25,839 nucleotides of DNA from a virus, in IMG/VR virus record IMGVR_UViG_3300020421_000122, positions 1 through 25,839 of that record. The stretch is one strand, 5' to 3'. Below the pieces are notes generated by a model, which had not been told where the DNA came from, did not search any database, and was given only the letters and a program-made list of their open reading frames with translations. This document shows, piece after piece, positions 15,964-23,146 of this stretch (the stretch's first letter is position 1; each line of letters opens with the position of its first letter). The translations under genes and the position numbers were made by a program.

Positions 15964-16842
15964 CTATGTTGTGTTATAAGTTATTACGCTTGAAAGCGAG
16001 GTTGGGTTTTGTGTCATTCTCCAATCATACCCTTCAGAAAATACATCTGATACTTGGATTCGATTTGTAAATGAGCAATTACTTATATTAAAATCTAGTC
16101 CATAAAAAGGTGTTATTGATCCCGCTTTTATTCTTATACTCGTATTGGTACTCCACGTAAGTACGTCTGTTGAGCCTTCTTCTAAATATTTTGATATTGA
16201 GCCTGATACTACTCTAGTCCCAGTGGTAAACTCAGTAGGGTACATAGAACTGGTACTATCAGTTGCCGCTAACCCTCCTTGTATTGTGGTGTACTTATTC
16301 CACTCAATGTCATTATCAAGCTCTACTGACATAGTTCTAGGGGCTATTTCTGTACTACCAATCGTACACTGAGCAATACGGGCTAAATTGTAGGTACTGG
16401 TAGTAATACTAGTGTTCTGTGCAACACCTGGTATTGTCCCAGTAAATTTTGACAGCTTAGATGCTTCGCCTTCCACCGTTAAACTCAGGGGTTTAGATTT
16501 ATTAATCTCGAACGACCCATTTGTAATAACGCATTTTTCCAGCTTAAAATCATCTTGCGGTGTAGATATGTATAAATCAAAAGTTGTATAATCAAGTAAT
16601 CTTTCAAATACAATCTTATTTCTTACTTCCTGCAATAATGGAACTGTAAAAGAAACACTTGCAGGCTGTGCTTTATTTATTATGGAACCTTCAAAGCTAC
16701 TTTGGTTATGTAACGTTTTTACAGCATAAGAAACTTCTGTAAATACTTGGCCAAAGGTAATTTCACTTATGTCTAACTTATACTGCTTGCTATCGTGCAC
16801 AAGATATAAACTAGCTTCTTTTTTAAAAGTAAATTCTGCCAT
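15964..16842 (-). CDS. Second tail tube protein (paralogue of the 16945-18567 product)
   Basis: 292 residues. The N-terminus MAEFTFKKEASLYLVHDSKQYKLDISEITF matches the start of the larger tube protein in pattern (MAEyxxFxrdsxLYmxxDgxxyxxpxxxxxxF). Near residue 205 it has EFTTGTRVVSGSISKYL, matching HITGTRTVSGSATCYL in the larger protein. I infer a tail tube-like beta-barrel fold; it could be a second tube subunit, a tube end cap, or an initiator at the hub. It lacks the two inserts found in the larger paralogue. It is the first gene after promoter P2 and is preceded by a leader with a strong hairpin; the ribosome binding site is weak (GGA only). Confidence 0.75.
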   Translation of the reverse strand: MAEFTFKKEASLYLVHDSKQYKLDISEITFGQVFTEVSYAVKTLHNQSSFEGSIINKAQPASVSFTVPLLQEVRNKIVFERLLDYTTFDLYISTPQDDFKLEKCVITNGSFEINKSKPLSLTVEGEASKLSKFTGTIPGVAQNTSITTSTYNLARIAQCTIGSTEIAPRTMSVELDNDIEWNKYTTIQGGLAATDSTSSMYPTEFTTGTRVVSGSISKYLEEGSTDVLTWSTNTSIRIKAGSITPFYGLDFNISNCSFTNRIQVSDVFSEGYDWRMTQNPTSLSSVITYNTT

Positions 16843-16863
16843 GTCAGTCCGTTTTATATGATA

Positions 16864-16883
16864 AGGGGCTCAAAAGAGCCCCT
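16864..16883 (-). other. GC-rich leader hairpin after promoter P2
   Basis: AGGGGCTC-TTTT-GAGCCCCT forms a perfect 8-bp stem with a 4-nt loop. It starts about 9 nt after the expected P2 transcription start, so it would sit at the 5' end of the mRNA. It is followed by TTATCATATAAAA, not a U-tract, so it is a poor terminator on this strand. It may protect the mRNA end, affect translation of the next gene, or partly stop transcripts arriving from the large tube gene. Confidence 0.7.
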
Positions 16884-16898
16884 CTCTTTACCCTATAT

Positions 16899-16942
16899 AT
16901 TATATTTCAAAACACCACAAATGTCAAGAATTATTTTTTAGG
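16899..16942 (-). promoter_or_regulatory. Promoter P2 (second tube to hub unit), composite motif copy 2
   Basis: Perfect consensus on the minus strand: TTGACA (16927-16922), 17-nt spacer, TATAAT (16904-16899). AAAAATAA lies at 16938-16931, again 3 nt upstream of the -35, preceded by CCT plus one base. It starts just after the stop of the large tail tube gene. The expected start near 16892 gives a leader of about 50 nt including the hairpin. Confidence 0.9.
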
Positions 16943-16944
16943 GG

Positions 16945-18567
16945 TTATACACCGATGTACTTGAGTGTCACTTCGTCAGCTTCACCTACACCAGAGCCCA
17001 GTCCATGGAAGTTGGTTTCCAAAGAAATCACATCTTCAATAGAGTGACTAGGAACTTCTAAGTGCGCAGTAGGTAATGAAATTTCAAACCGTGGTTTGGT
17101 TGTATCTGTACCACCTACTTGCAAGGTAATTGCAAACTTGTTAATAACAGTATTAACATCAGAGACTAAGTCCGCAAACAAGTCACGACTTCGGTTAGTA
17201 GCAGCGTCTGAACTTGCTAAATAACAAGTAGCGCTACCAGAAACTGTTCGTGTTCCTGTTATGTGCTCGATTGGTTGGTTAACCTTACCGAGTTCTTCCG
17301 GTGTTAAGTAGGAAATATTATTACTAATAGTAACATTTCCACCCGTTAATGCAACAGAGTAACTTGTCTCATATGAGTCAGAGTTTCCTGCAGCGTTTGT
17401 AAACGTTGTAGAACTTTGGAAAGTACTCTCAGGTGCTAAGGTCAGCTGAGTTAGTCGGTTACGGATAAAGTTTCCAGTATCTGTAGTTCCTTCAGTTCTG
17501 GCTTGAGTCCAACTTGCTGCCGCATTTGTTGCACTTGTTGACATATAGAACTTATCACTATCATCAGTATCAATCCAAATTGCTCCCGCAGCTGATGGGT
17601 TTGGAAAGGTTGCTGCCGCAGTAAACTGCCCTGCACCCAGTCCTGTTGGAACTTCCTTAATCTGACCCGCCATTCCTGACCAGCTAATTTGTGCAATACC
17701 ATCTATATCAAAATCAATAGATGCTTCGTTTACAACCGCATTTTCTAACTTGTACAACAATCGACCCGCGCTTCTATCACTAAATACATAGTATAGATTG
17801 AACGTTCCTAATGCTGCACGACTTGAGTCATAAAAGTTAATATCCAAGTCTGTAGCGTCTGAAGTAAAGGATTCTGAAGTTACTGTAAGAACTAAGTTAT
17901 CGTCTCCTGATGCTCCACCGATAAGCTCACTATCAACAGTGATTGTATTACCAGTATCGAACTGAGTTCCCCTTTCTGTAATGGTTGTAGTTGCAACACC
18001 ACTACCGTTAACAACGATTGAGAGTACCGCGTTAGTTCCATCAGTATTACTACCTGAGCCTGCAGCTACTGTTGCTCCAGTACTACTTCCAGAGGCAGCG
18101 GTTGGTACAGCAACGGTATAAGTTCCTGCTGTTCTGTCACTATCAGTTCCACCTGAAGTGGTTGCTAATGAGGTGATTGCACCACCAGTTGACCCATGCT
18201 TGAATTTACCAGTAGTTGGCTGATATGCATTTTGACCTGCCATTGCTACCCATAAGGCTTCTTCACAAGCGTGCTGATGATTAGCGCTGCTATCGGCTAC
18301 GCCATTATTGTACGCCTTTGATCCTGCTGATTTAAAGGGTCGCACATATGAACTAAAAGACCATTCGGCAGCTGATAGAGAGTCTGTAAACATTTTACGA
18401 CCTCTACGAGACCTGCCGGAAGCATCCTCCATCTCGTTAAGAGTTATCTCGGAGGAATTCGTTGCTTGAGAGAAGCTAAATCCATCAAGCACAGGAATCG
18501 ACCAGAGATATCCGTCTTTTTCCATGTAGAGGCGCGAGTCTCTACTAAAATGTAAATATTCTGCCAT
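16945..18567 (-). CDS. Major tail tube protein (large, with inserted modules)
   Basis: 540 residues, long for a tail tube subunit. The core begins MAEYLHFSRDSRLYMEKDGYLW and has WSFSSYVRPF near residue 70 and EHITGTRTVSGSATCYL near 430; the C-terminus is FEISLPTAHLEVPSHSIEDV..., typical of tube proteins. Two segments look inserted. Residues about 136-229 are a glycine-rich beta module ending TITVDSELIGGASGDDNLVL, and residues about 322-354 hold IWIDTDDSDKFYM...SWTQAR. Both have matches elsewhere in this window. The gene lies between the tail terminator and the chaperones, as expected. AGGAG precedes the ATG at good spacing. No composite promoter is found in the 61-nt gap upstream, although a tube protein would be needed in high amount. 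It polymerises to form the tail tube. Confidence 0.85.
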   Translation of the reverse strand: MAEYLHFSRDSRLYMEKDGYLWSIPVLDGFSFSQATNSSEITLNEMEDASGRSRRGRKMFTDSLSAAEWSFSSYVRPFKSAGSKAYNNGVADSSANHQHACEEALWVAMAGQNAYQPTTGKFKHGSTGGAITSLATTSGGTDSDRTAGTYTVAVPTAASGSSTGATVAAGSGSNTDGTNAVLSIVVNGSGVATTTITERGTQFDTGNTITVDSELIGGASGDDNLVLTVTSESFTSDATDLDINFYDSSRAALGTFNLYYVFSDRSAGRLLYKLENAVVNEASIDFDIDGIAQISWSGMAGQIKEVPTGLGAGQFTAAATFPNPSAAGAIWIDTDDSDKFYMSTSATNAAASWTQARTEGTTDTGNFIRNRLTQLTLAPESTFQSSTTFTNAAGNSDSYETSYSVALTGGNVTISNNISYLTPEELGKVNQPIEHITGTRTVSGSATCYLASSDAATNRSRDLFADLVSDVNTVINKFAITLQVGGTDTTKPRFEISLPTAHLEVPSHSIEDVISLETNFHGLGSGVGEADEVTLKYIGV

Positions 18568-18628
18568 AGTTTAATCTCCTATGAACCTGAAAAGACTGGT
18601 CGTGAATATTTATTCGTGCCAGAATTTT

Positions 18629-19081
18629 CTAATAACGAACTTCTACTAGTATTTCGCCTACTCCTAGAGGTTCGAGCACACCTTCATCAGTATCTATACT
18701 AATGACAGTGATTTGTTGAGTATAGTAAACAATATTCATCTTGTCAGTATACTCTAATCGTGAGTTATCTTCTATAACTGTCTCTACATCTTCCATTAAT
18801 TGATTTAATACTTCTTGAGCATCTTCATCTTCTACATAACATCTGATTGTGACTGTTAAAAATCTATCTCTTACTCCTGCAGTTCTATATTGCCGAGTTT
18901 CGTTGCCGGCATTAAGGTGAATTGCGGGGAATTCATCTATCTCATCCCAGAACTTTAATCGAGGATGGACATTTTCTCCTACATCTGTCAGGAAAGCTCC
19001 CTGACCATTGATTCCTTTTAGTTTACTAACAAGAGAATCCACTATTCTCTTGCGTCTAGAAGCATAAGTTCTTGATGTCAT
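18629..19081 (-). CDS. Tail terminator / tail completion protein
   Basis: 150 residues, mixed alpha/beta. The N-terminal helix RRKRIVDSLVSKLKGI is followed by FPAIHLNAGNETRQY, a strand pattern FLTVTIRCYVEDED and the helix LNQLMEDVETVIE; it ends EPLGVGEILVEVRY. This helix-strand-helix-strand plan and length fit the tail terminator (gpU/gp17-like) family, which caps the tail tube at the head side. Position directly before the tail tube gene supports this. The ATG overlaps the previous stop (TAATG) and has AGGAGA 6 nt before it. The family call is by pattern, so moderate. Confidence 0.75.
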   Translation of the reverse strand: MTSRTYASRRKRIVDSLVSKLKGINGQGAFLTDVGENVHPRLKFWDEIDEFPAIHLNAGNETRQYRTAGVRDRFLTVTIRCYVEDEDAQEVLNQLMEDVETVIEDNSRLEYTDKMNIVYYTQQITVISIDTDEGVLEPLGVGEILVEVRY

Positions 19082-20526
19082 TACTGTCTCCTAGTGTACA
19101 TTCTTCCTAAACCGAACTGTGATACGATCTCTCTTATTGACTGGTCTATTATTACTCGAGGGTCTCTATAGGCACTTGCGAACCGAGTTCCACTCCCAGT
19201 TTCGTACACCTCATAAGGATCTCTTGCATAAGTATAACCAACACTAGGGTATCCTTGGGCGGTTTGCGTAACATCTGTAGCCCTGACACTTTCTAAAAAT
19301 CTTCCTGTTCTGCTTTCTAGTCTAGGATCTACCATTTTTGCTCCAACCCTGTCCTGTAGCTGGGCATTAACTAGTCCTAATATATTCTGTATATTGAATT
19401 TGGGTTGTTCTCCGGCGGAGGCCGTAGCTGCTCCGGCAGGTAGTGTTGGTTCTGCGATTTTCCCTCTTCCACCTCTTTCAACGTTAGCTCCATCAATTTT
19501 TTTACTTACTGTCTTTTTTCGTGCTTTCTTTTTTGTATTTTCAGTTCTAACAGTAACATACTTATTTTTCTTATATGACTTTGCAATACTATTAATAATG
19601 GTTTTACGATCTACTAGTAATAGAGAGTCTGAGCCTTTTAACTGGTACAATTCTAAACCCTCAGCACCGCCAGTAAGTAACTCTTTTAATCGCTTTCTAA
19701 TATCGTTTAGTTTTTTCTTCATCTCAGCACCTCTTAGAATATTACCGGTGGCTCCTTCCATTGAGATTTCAAACTCCATAACCCCTGTCTCAGGGTCTCT
19801 CATAAATTTTAAATCAATTCCTAAGGTCTTTAAATCTGCTATTAAATCTGTTTCTGCTAAACATTCTAAGGGCTCGGTTTTCTTCATGACCTTCTTTTTA
19901 TGTTTATCAAATGCTTCTCGCATCCTTGTTTCAACTACACCCTGTCCCATTTTATGACCGGAATGCATAGCTCTACCTTTGTATAGACGCTTTCCATCCT
20001 TACTAGCATAGGCTTTTTCAAACTTCTCTGAACGACCCATACCACCTTCACTTTTTTCTGCTTTTTTGGTTAAATGCCCTCTTACACCGTGAAAGAACGC
20101 ACTATAGCCTTTATGGTATGCGCGTTTTATCTTATCGAAAACATCCTTTTGACCCTGTGCCCATTTATTAGGTGGTAACCCTGTTCGTATATTTGTGGTA
20201 AACACAAATGAAATTATACCGTTCCTTTCCACTACTTTCGCAGCTACACCTTGCTTTTGACCCCCATTAGCTTTTAAGGTCATACTCTCTAATGTAGTTC
20301 TTAATGTACTAGTCATATTCGGTGCTATTTTTCTAATATAAGTATTTAATGCTGCACTTTTAATTTCTTTAGCAGCCATCTCAGCTATAAATTCCTCAAT
20401 AAACATGTCTTCACTATATACGAAAGTATGAGTGCGAAGATTATAACTTAATCGTGTATCTGCGCTGGGGGATTCTAAGTCTTTACTTAAACCCTCTATA
20501 AACGTCATTAATGATTCAGTACTCAT
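19081..20526 (-). CDS. Neck / head-tail joining protein, unknown family
   Basis: 481 residues. The first 60 residues are acidic; residues about 120-290 are strongly basic and helical (K/R-rich, with MKKKLNDIRKRLKELL); residues about 330-370 are a basic, low-complexity linker. The last 100 residues include DPRLESRTGRFLESVRATDV, PSVGYTYARDPYEVYETG, and RDPRVIIDQSIREIVSQFGLGRMY, which looks like a separate compact domain of gp10-like head-tail completion type. It lies between the connector and the tail terminator, where HK97-type phages place gp10-like proteins (usually only 120-150 residues), so this would be an enlarged version. It overlaps both neighbours by 1 nt (TAATG). Ribosome binding site is weak. 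Function is inferred from position. Confidence 0.7.
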   Translation of the reverse strand: MSTESLMTFIEGLSKDLESPSADTRLSYNLRTHTFVYSEDMFIEEFIAEMAAKEIKSAALNTYIRKIAPNMTSTLRTTLESMTLKANGGQKQGVAAKVVERNGIISFVFTTNIRTGLPPNKWAQGQKDVFDKIKRAYHKGYSAFFHGVRGHLTKKAEKSEGGMGRSEKFEKAYASKDGKRLYKGRAMHSGHKMGQGVVETRMREAFDKHKKKVMKKTEPLECLAETDLIADLKTLGIDLKFMRDPETGVMEFEISMEGATGNILRGAEMKKKLNDIRKRLKELLTGGAEGLELYQLKGSDSLLLVDRKTIINSIAKSYKKNKYVTVRTENTKKKARKKTVSKKIDGANVERGGRGKIAEPTLPAGAATASAGEQPKFNIQNILGLVNAQLQDRVGAKMVDPRLESRTGRFLESVRATDVTQTAQGYPSVGYTYARDPYEVYETGSGTRFASAYRDPRVIIDQSIREIVSQFGLGRMYTRRQ

Positions 20527-21113
20527 TAAAAGTTTTTATATAGGTCTAAGACTCTCTTAATGTGGTCTGGAAATGCAACATTATCTTTCTGACTAGAACT
20601 ACCATCATTTTGTATACTAGCGCCTGCCATGGTTCGCCGTTGTTTATGCTCATCTTTCAAGTAGTAAGTAATTAAATCAATTACTGCTAATTTTAAATCA
20701 GCTGGAACAGCGCTATAGCCTGCAGTATACACTATTTTTACAGCACCGACTCCTGTTGGCCAATTCTGGTAGCCACCTGAGGTTGTTCTAATAACACTAT
20801 CTGTTGTAGTGTCTAGAGCGTATTCATAAGCTCCGGTTGTAAGTGTAGTATAAGAGTCAGAATACGACTGACGTTCTTGTACACTTACTATTGCATTGAT
20901 AGGGCTCTCAGTTAGCTGTACTATATGAGTTCCCCAATTAATATTGAACTCTTCTGTTTTATTAGAAGAGTAATAATCTACAAAACTGTTTGCACAATAA
21001 GTTTTTATTAATTGACTCACAGAAGGTATTAATGCATTAATTCTCAAGTCCTCTTTTGGAGTACTCAAGCCTTCCGCATCTTTATAATCTTGTAATGTTA
21101 TTAAATCTGCCAT
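20526..21113 (-). CDS. Head-tail connector protein (HK97 gp6-like)
   Basis: 195 residues. The N-terminus MADLITLQDYKDAEGLSTPKEDLRINALIPSVSQLIKTYC is the classic gp6-type start (LxxYK.. then paired helices), with ESPINAIVSVQ near 70, IVYTAGYSAVPADLKLAVIDLITYYLKD near residue 125-150, and an IKRVLDLYKNF ending. These match the connector family that forms a ring under the portal. It follows the capsid gene after the terminator at 21126-21151, with no evident ribosome binding site before the ATG. Its overlap with the next gene is one base. Low copy number (a 12-13-mer ring) would fit reduced transcription after the terminator. Confidence 0.9.
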   Translation of the reverse strand: MADLITLQDYKDAEGLSTPKEDLRINALIPSVSQLIKTYCANSFVDYYSSNKTEEFNINWGTHIVQLTESPINAIVSVQERQSYSDSYTTLTTGAYEYALDTTTDSVIRTTSGGYQNWPTGVGAVKIVYTAGYSAVPADLKLAVIDLITYYLKDEHKQRRTMAGASIQNDGSSSQKDNVAFPDHIKRVLDLYKNF

Positions 21114-21125
21114 AAATCAACTAAT

Positions 21126-21151
21126 AAAAACTTAGGGGAGGATCCCTCCCC
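21126..21151 (-). terminator. Rho-independent terminator after the capsid gene
   Basis: On the minus strand GGGGAGG-GAT-CCTCCCC forms a 7-bp GC-rich stem with a 3-nt loop (21151-21135), followed by TAAG and TTTTT (21130-21126). It lies 40-65 nt after the capsid stop. Only about 13 nt separate it from the connector ATG, and no promoter fits there, so downstream genes must depend on readthrough or on a more distant start. Confidence 0.75.
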
Positions 21152-21160
21152 CAGTTCCCA

Positions 21161-21180
21161 TGATTACTAGTAAGTAATCA
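21161..21180 (-). other. Perfect 8-bp hairpin after the capsid stop
   Basis: TGATTACT-TACT-AGTAATCA on the minus strand is a perfect 8-bp stem with a 4-nt loop, 10 nt after the capsid stop and 9 nt before the terminator. It may protect the 3' end of the capsid mRNA from exonucleases or assist the terminator. Confidence 0.6.
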
Positions 21181-21190
21181 AAAAGTGCTA

Positions 21191-22609
21191 TTAAGCGTTG
21201 TCTGCGTATCTCAAGGAACGTGCACCATTAGTAGTTTCAAGTGCCTTAAATCCGAGCGCCTGGCTAGCAACCAGAACATTACGCTGCTTACCAACTTCGT
21301 AATCAGTCTCAATGGTGACTCCACGTAGACGTGGGACAACAAAGCGGCCTGTATTAACAACGATAGCTGCAGTGCCTTCGTCAGCAGGTGATAGTTCGTT
21401 AGAAACAACCACAGGTGAACCGAATGCAGTACCCATCATGCCATTAATGTTGGCTGCGATATCTGATCCTGCTTTATCAACAGTTCGGAAATCGCCATCT
21501 TCTGCAAGAAGATCATAGTATACAGCAAGAGAAACAACATAAACAAGATCAGCAGGATTAATGCCATACTTGCCCATAGCTTCTCTTCCAATCTCAAGCA
21601 TAGAAGCTGTAAATGCAGGTGCTCCATCAAGCTGTGCAGTTACAACAGTTGCACCTGATACAAGACCAGAGCCCTTATCGCTTCCGTCTCCACCAGCGAG
21701 TCCATAAATAGCGCCTGAAGTTCCATAAAGAATGGCTTTATCAGTTGCTACAGCATGTGATCGTGCAAGTGCTGAGGTAATCATTGGAATAAAAGAAACC
21801 AAAGATGTCTCATCTACATCGTTATCGATGTAAGTACCTGCTGCGAGACGCTGAGTGTTTAACACACGGTTTGCAACGTCAAACTGGCCATTAGTTCCGC
21901 CTGCAGCCATATCTAAACGATCATTCGCAGTATCAATGGAGAATGCTGTACCCCAAGTTGCTCCATTAACGTCTGCAACGAAAGGCATAACTGTTGCTCC
22001 TGATGATACAGGAATCTCACGGAACAAACCAAGAAGTTTAGTTTCTAGCTTAACTTCCTCTTCGAACTGTTGAGTTACAGTTATATCAAGATTACCAGAG
22101 GTAGTTTGGCTACCAAACTGTGTTCCATCTGTACCTTTTTGCATGACTCGCTTACCAAGGTCAGTATCCCAACCTTTCTTTGTAATTGCGCCATAAACTT
22201 TAGCTTCCAAAGCTTCACGACCAAAAGCCTCTTTAGACTTACTAGAAAACTCAAACTTGCTATTACGCATAGCTTCAAGCTCATCGGCCTTCTCTTTAAC
22301 TTGGCCTTCGTACTTTTTGACAAGCTCATTTATTTCTTCAGCTTTTGCAGCTTCGAATTCTTTTTGCATGTCAGTAGCCAAGCGGTCAGTACCAGACTCA
22401 ACAGCAGTTACTACTGCTTGCTTGACTTCTTCTTCTTGCTGAGCTTTAGCTTCTGCTTCCGCAGTTGCTTTCTCAGCTAGTTCTTTTTGTACAGCCTCAT
22501 CGGCTGCTTTTTGCTCGGCTTGCTTCATTGCAATTTTAGCAGCAGTTTCCTCAGCTACTTTTTTAGCAAAAGCTTCCAAGTCAACGGGTTGTTGTGTCTC
22601 TTCAGACAT
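21191..22609 (-). CDS. Nested major capsid protein (internal start)
   Basis: In-frame ATG at 22609 inside the protease-capsid fusion, preceded by AAAAGGAGA and 5 nt, one of the strongest ribosome binding sites in the window. It would give a free capsid precursor of 472 residues beginning MSEETQQPVDLEAFAKKVAEE, that is, starting exactly where the scaffolding delta domain begins. This would supply the hundreds of capsid copies needed while the full-length fusion provides few protease copies. The site and frame are seen directly; its use is inferred. Confidence 0.65.
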   Translation of the reverse strand: MSEETQQPVDLEAFAKKVAEETAAKIAMKQAEQKAADEAVQKELAEKATAEAEAKAQQEEEVKQAVVTAVESGTDRLATDMQKEFEAAKAEEINELVKKYEGQVKEKADELEAMRNSKFEFSSKSKEAFGREALEAKVYGAITKKGWDTDLGKRVMQKGTDGTQFGSQTTSGNLDITVTQQFEEEVKLETKLLGLFREIPVSSGATVMPFVADVNGATWGTAFSIDTANDRLDMAAGGTNGQFDVANRVLNTQRLAAGTYIDNDVDETSLVSFIPMITSALARSHAVATDKAILYGTSGAIYGLAGGDGSDKGSGLVSGATVVTAQLDGAPAFTASMLEIGREAMGKYGINPADLVYVVSLAVYYDLLAEDGDFRTVDKAGSDIAANINGMMGTAFGSPVVVSNELSPADEGTAAIVVNTGRFVVPRLRGVTIETDYEVGKQRNVLVASQALGFKALETTNGARSLRYADNA

Positions 22610-23146
22610 CGTTATCTCCTTTTGGACTTGCGCCCCGTCACTATTAGTGAAAGTTTTTTTGAAATCTTCGTACTCATCCATCGAGTCGAAGGACTTCGCC
22701 AGTGAAAAAGTAGCTGTTTGGTTACAGGGTACAGATACTACCGATACCTCAAACAATTCAGCGTCCTTTATTCTCAATCCGTCGGTTTCCTCTAAGTAAT
22801 CAGCGTCCTTGACTCGGAAACCAACAGAAAAGGCTCCAAGAACACCGTCTTTAACTAGTTCAGCTACATCGTTAGCTGCCTTACTAATTTTTGCTGTTAA
22901 CTCAAGCCCATCTTTAGAAGCTTTGACTTGCGTCGCTCTTCCAATCGGCCTGTTGTAATCATGATTGAAAAGAATTATCGGATTCTTCTCGAAATTATCT
23001 AACCCACCCTTAGTCCATGCGTCTGCTGATATAGAGTCGCCCGCGCGGTCAAAATCTGCAGTACTAGCCATACCTCGGATTTTAATACTACCATCATCCT
23101 CAGTATGAGACTTAAAAGTAGAGGTTAGATTAAATACTTTTTCCAT
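21191..23146 (-). CDS. Prohead protease-major capsid protein fusion
   Basis: 651 residues from ATG 23146, which has a strong GGGAGGAGAG site directly before it; the longer start at 23176 adds ten residues that would encode that site, so I prefer 23146. Residues about 1-165 are an HK97-family prohead protease (U35/S78-like): LFNHDYNRPIGR gives a likely catalytic His62 and GAFSVGF a likely Ser107, followed by LFEVSVVSVP with Glu133. Residues about 180-300 are A/E/K/Q-rich helix like the scaffolding delta domain that is cut off in HK97. Residues about 305-651 are an HK97-fold capsid (VTQQFEEEVKLETKLLGLFREIPV, MPFV, TDKAILYG, DYEVGKQRNVLVASQALGF). The fusion would process itself. A second start with its own site lies inside at 22609. 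The gene overlaps the 97-residue gene by 17 nt. Confidence 0.9.
   Translation of the reverse strand: MEKVFNLTSTFKSHTEDDGSIKIRGMASTADFDRAGDSISADAWTKGGLDNFEKNPIILFNHDYNRPIGRATQVKASKDGLELTAKISKAANDVAELVKDGVLGAFSVGFRVKDADYLEETDGLRIKDAELFEVSVVSVPCNQTATFSLAKSFDSMDEYEDFKKTFTNSDGAQVQKEITMSEETQQPVDLEAFAKKVAEETAAKIAMKQAEQKAADEAVQKELAEKATAEAEAKAQQEEEVKQAVVTAVESGTDRLATDMQKEFEAAKAEEINELVKKYEGQVKEKADELEAMRNSKFEFSSKSKEAFGREALEAKVYGAITKKGWDTDLGKRVMQKGTDGTQFGSQTTSGNLDITVTQQFEEEVKLETKLLGLFREIPVSSGATVMPFVADVNGATWGTAFSIDTANDRLDMAAGGTNGQFDVANRVLNTQRLAAGTYIDNDVDETSLVSFIPMITSALARSHAVATDKAILYGTSGAIYGLAGGDGSDKGSGLVSGATVVTAQLDGAPAFTASMLEIGREAMGKYGINPADLVYVVSLAVYYDLLAEDGDFRTVDKAGSDIAANINGMMGTAFGSPVVVSNELSPADEGTAAIVVNTGRFVVPRLRGVTIETDYEVGKQRNVLVASQALGFKALETTNGARSLRYADNA
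22615..22623 (-). promoter_or_regulatory. Internal ribosome binding site for capsid
   Basis: AAAAGGAGA on the minus strand, followed by TAACG and ATG. It is better than the sites of most genes here and lies in the linker between the protease and delta domains, the right place for independent capsid synthesis. Confidence 0.7.

Noticed and set aside
16885-16904. TATAGGG near the P2 start resembling a T7-type phage polymerase promoter
   Set aside because: Only the initiation end matches; the specificity region does not, while a perfect sigma-70 consensus explains the site.
18597-18621. Possible sigma-54-like promoter or operator before the large tube gene (TGGCACG and an imperfect inverted repeat)
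   Set aside because: The -12 GC element is absent and the inverted repeat is imperfect; no TTGACA/TATAAT pair is present in the gap.
19394-19957. 187-residue plus-strand open frame opposite the neck protein
   Set aside because: The opposite frame of a lysine-rich protein gives F/L/S-rich nonsense; no initiation signal or recognisable motif, and the whole operon reads the other way.
22070-22480. 136-residue hydrophobic plus-strand open frame opposite the capsid delta domain
   Set aside because: Antisense of an A/E/K-rich coiled coil always appears hydrophobic; no ribosome binding site.
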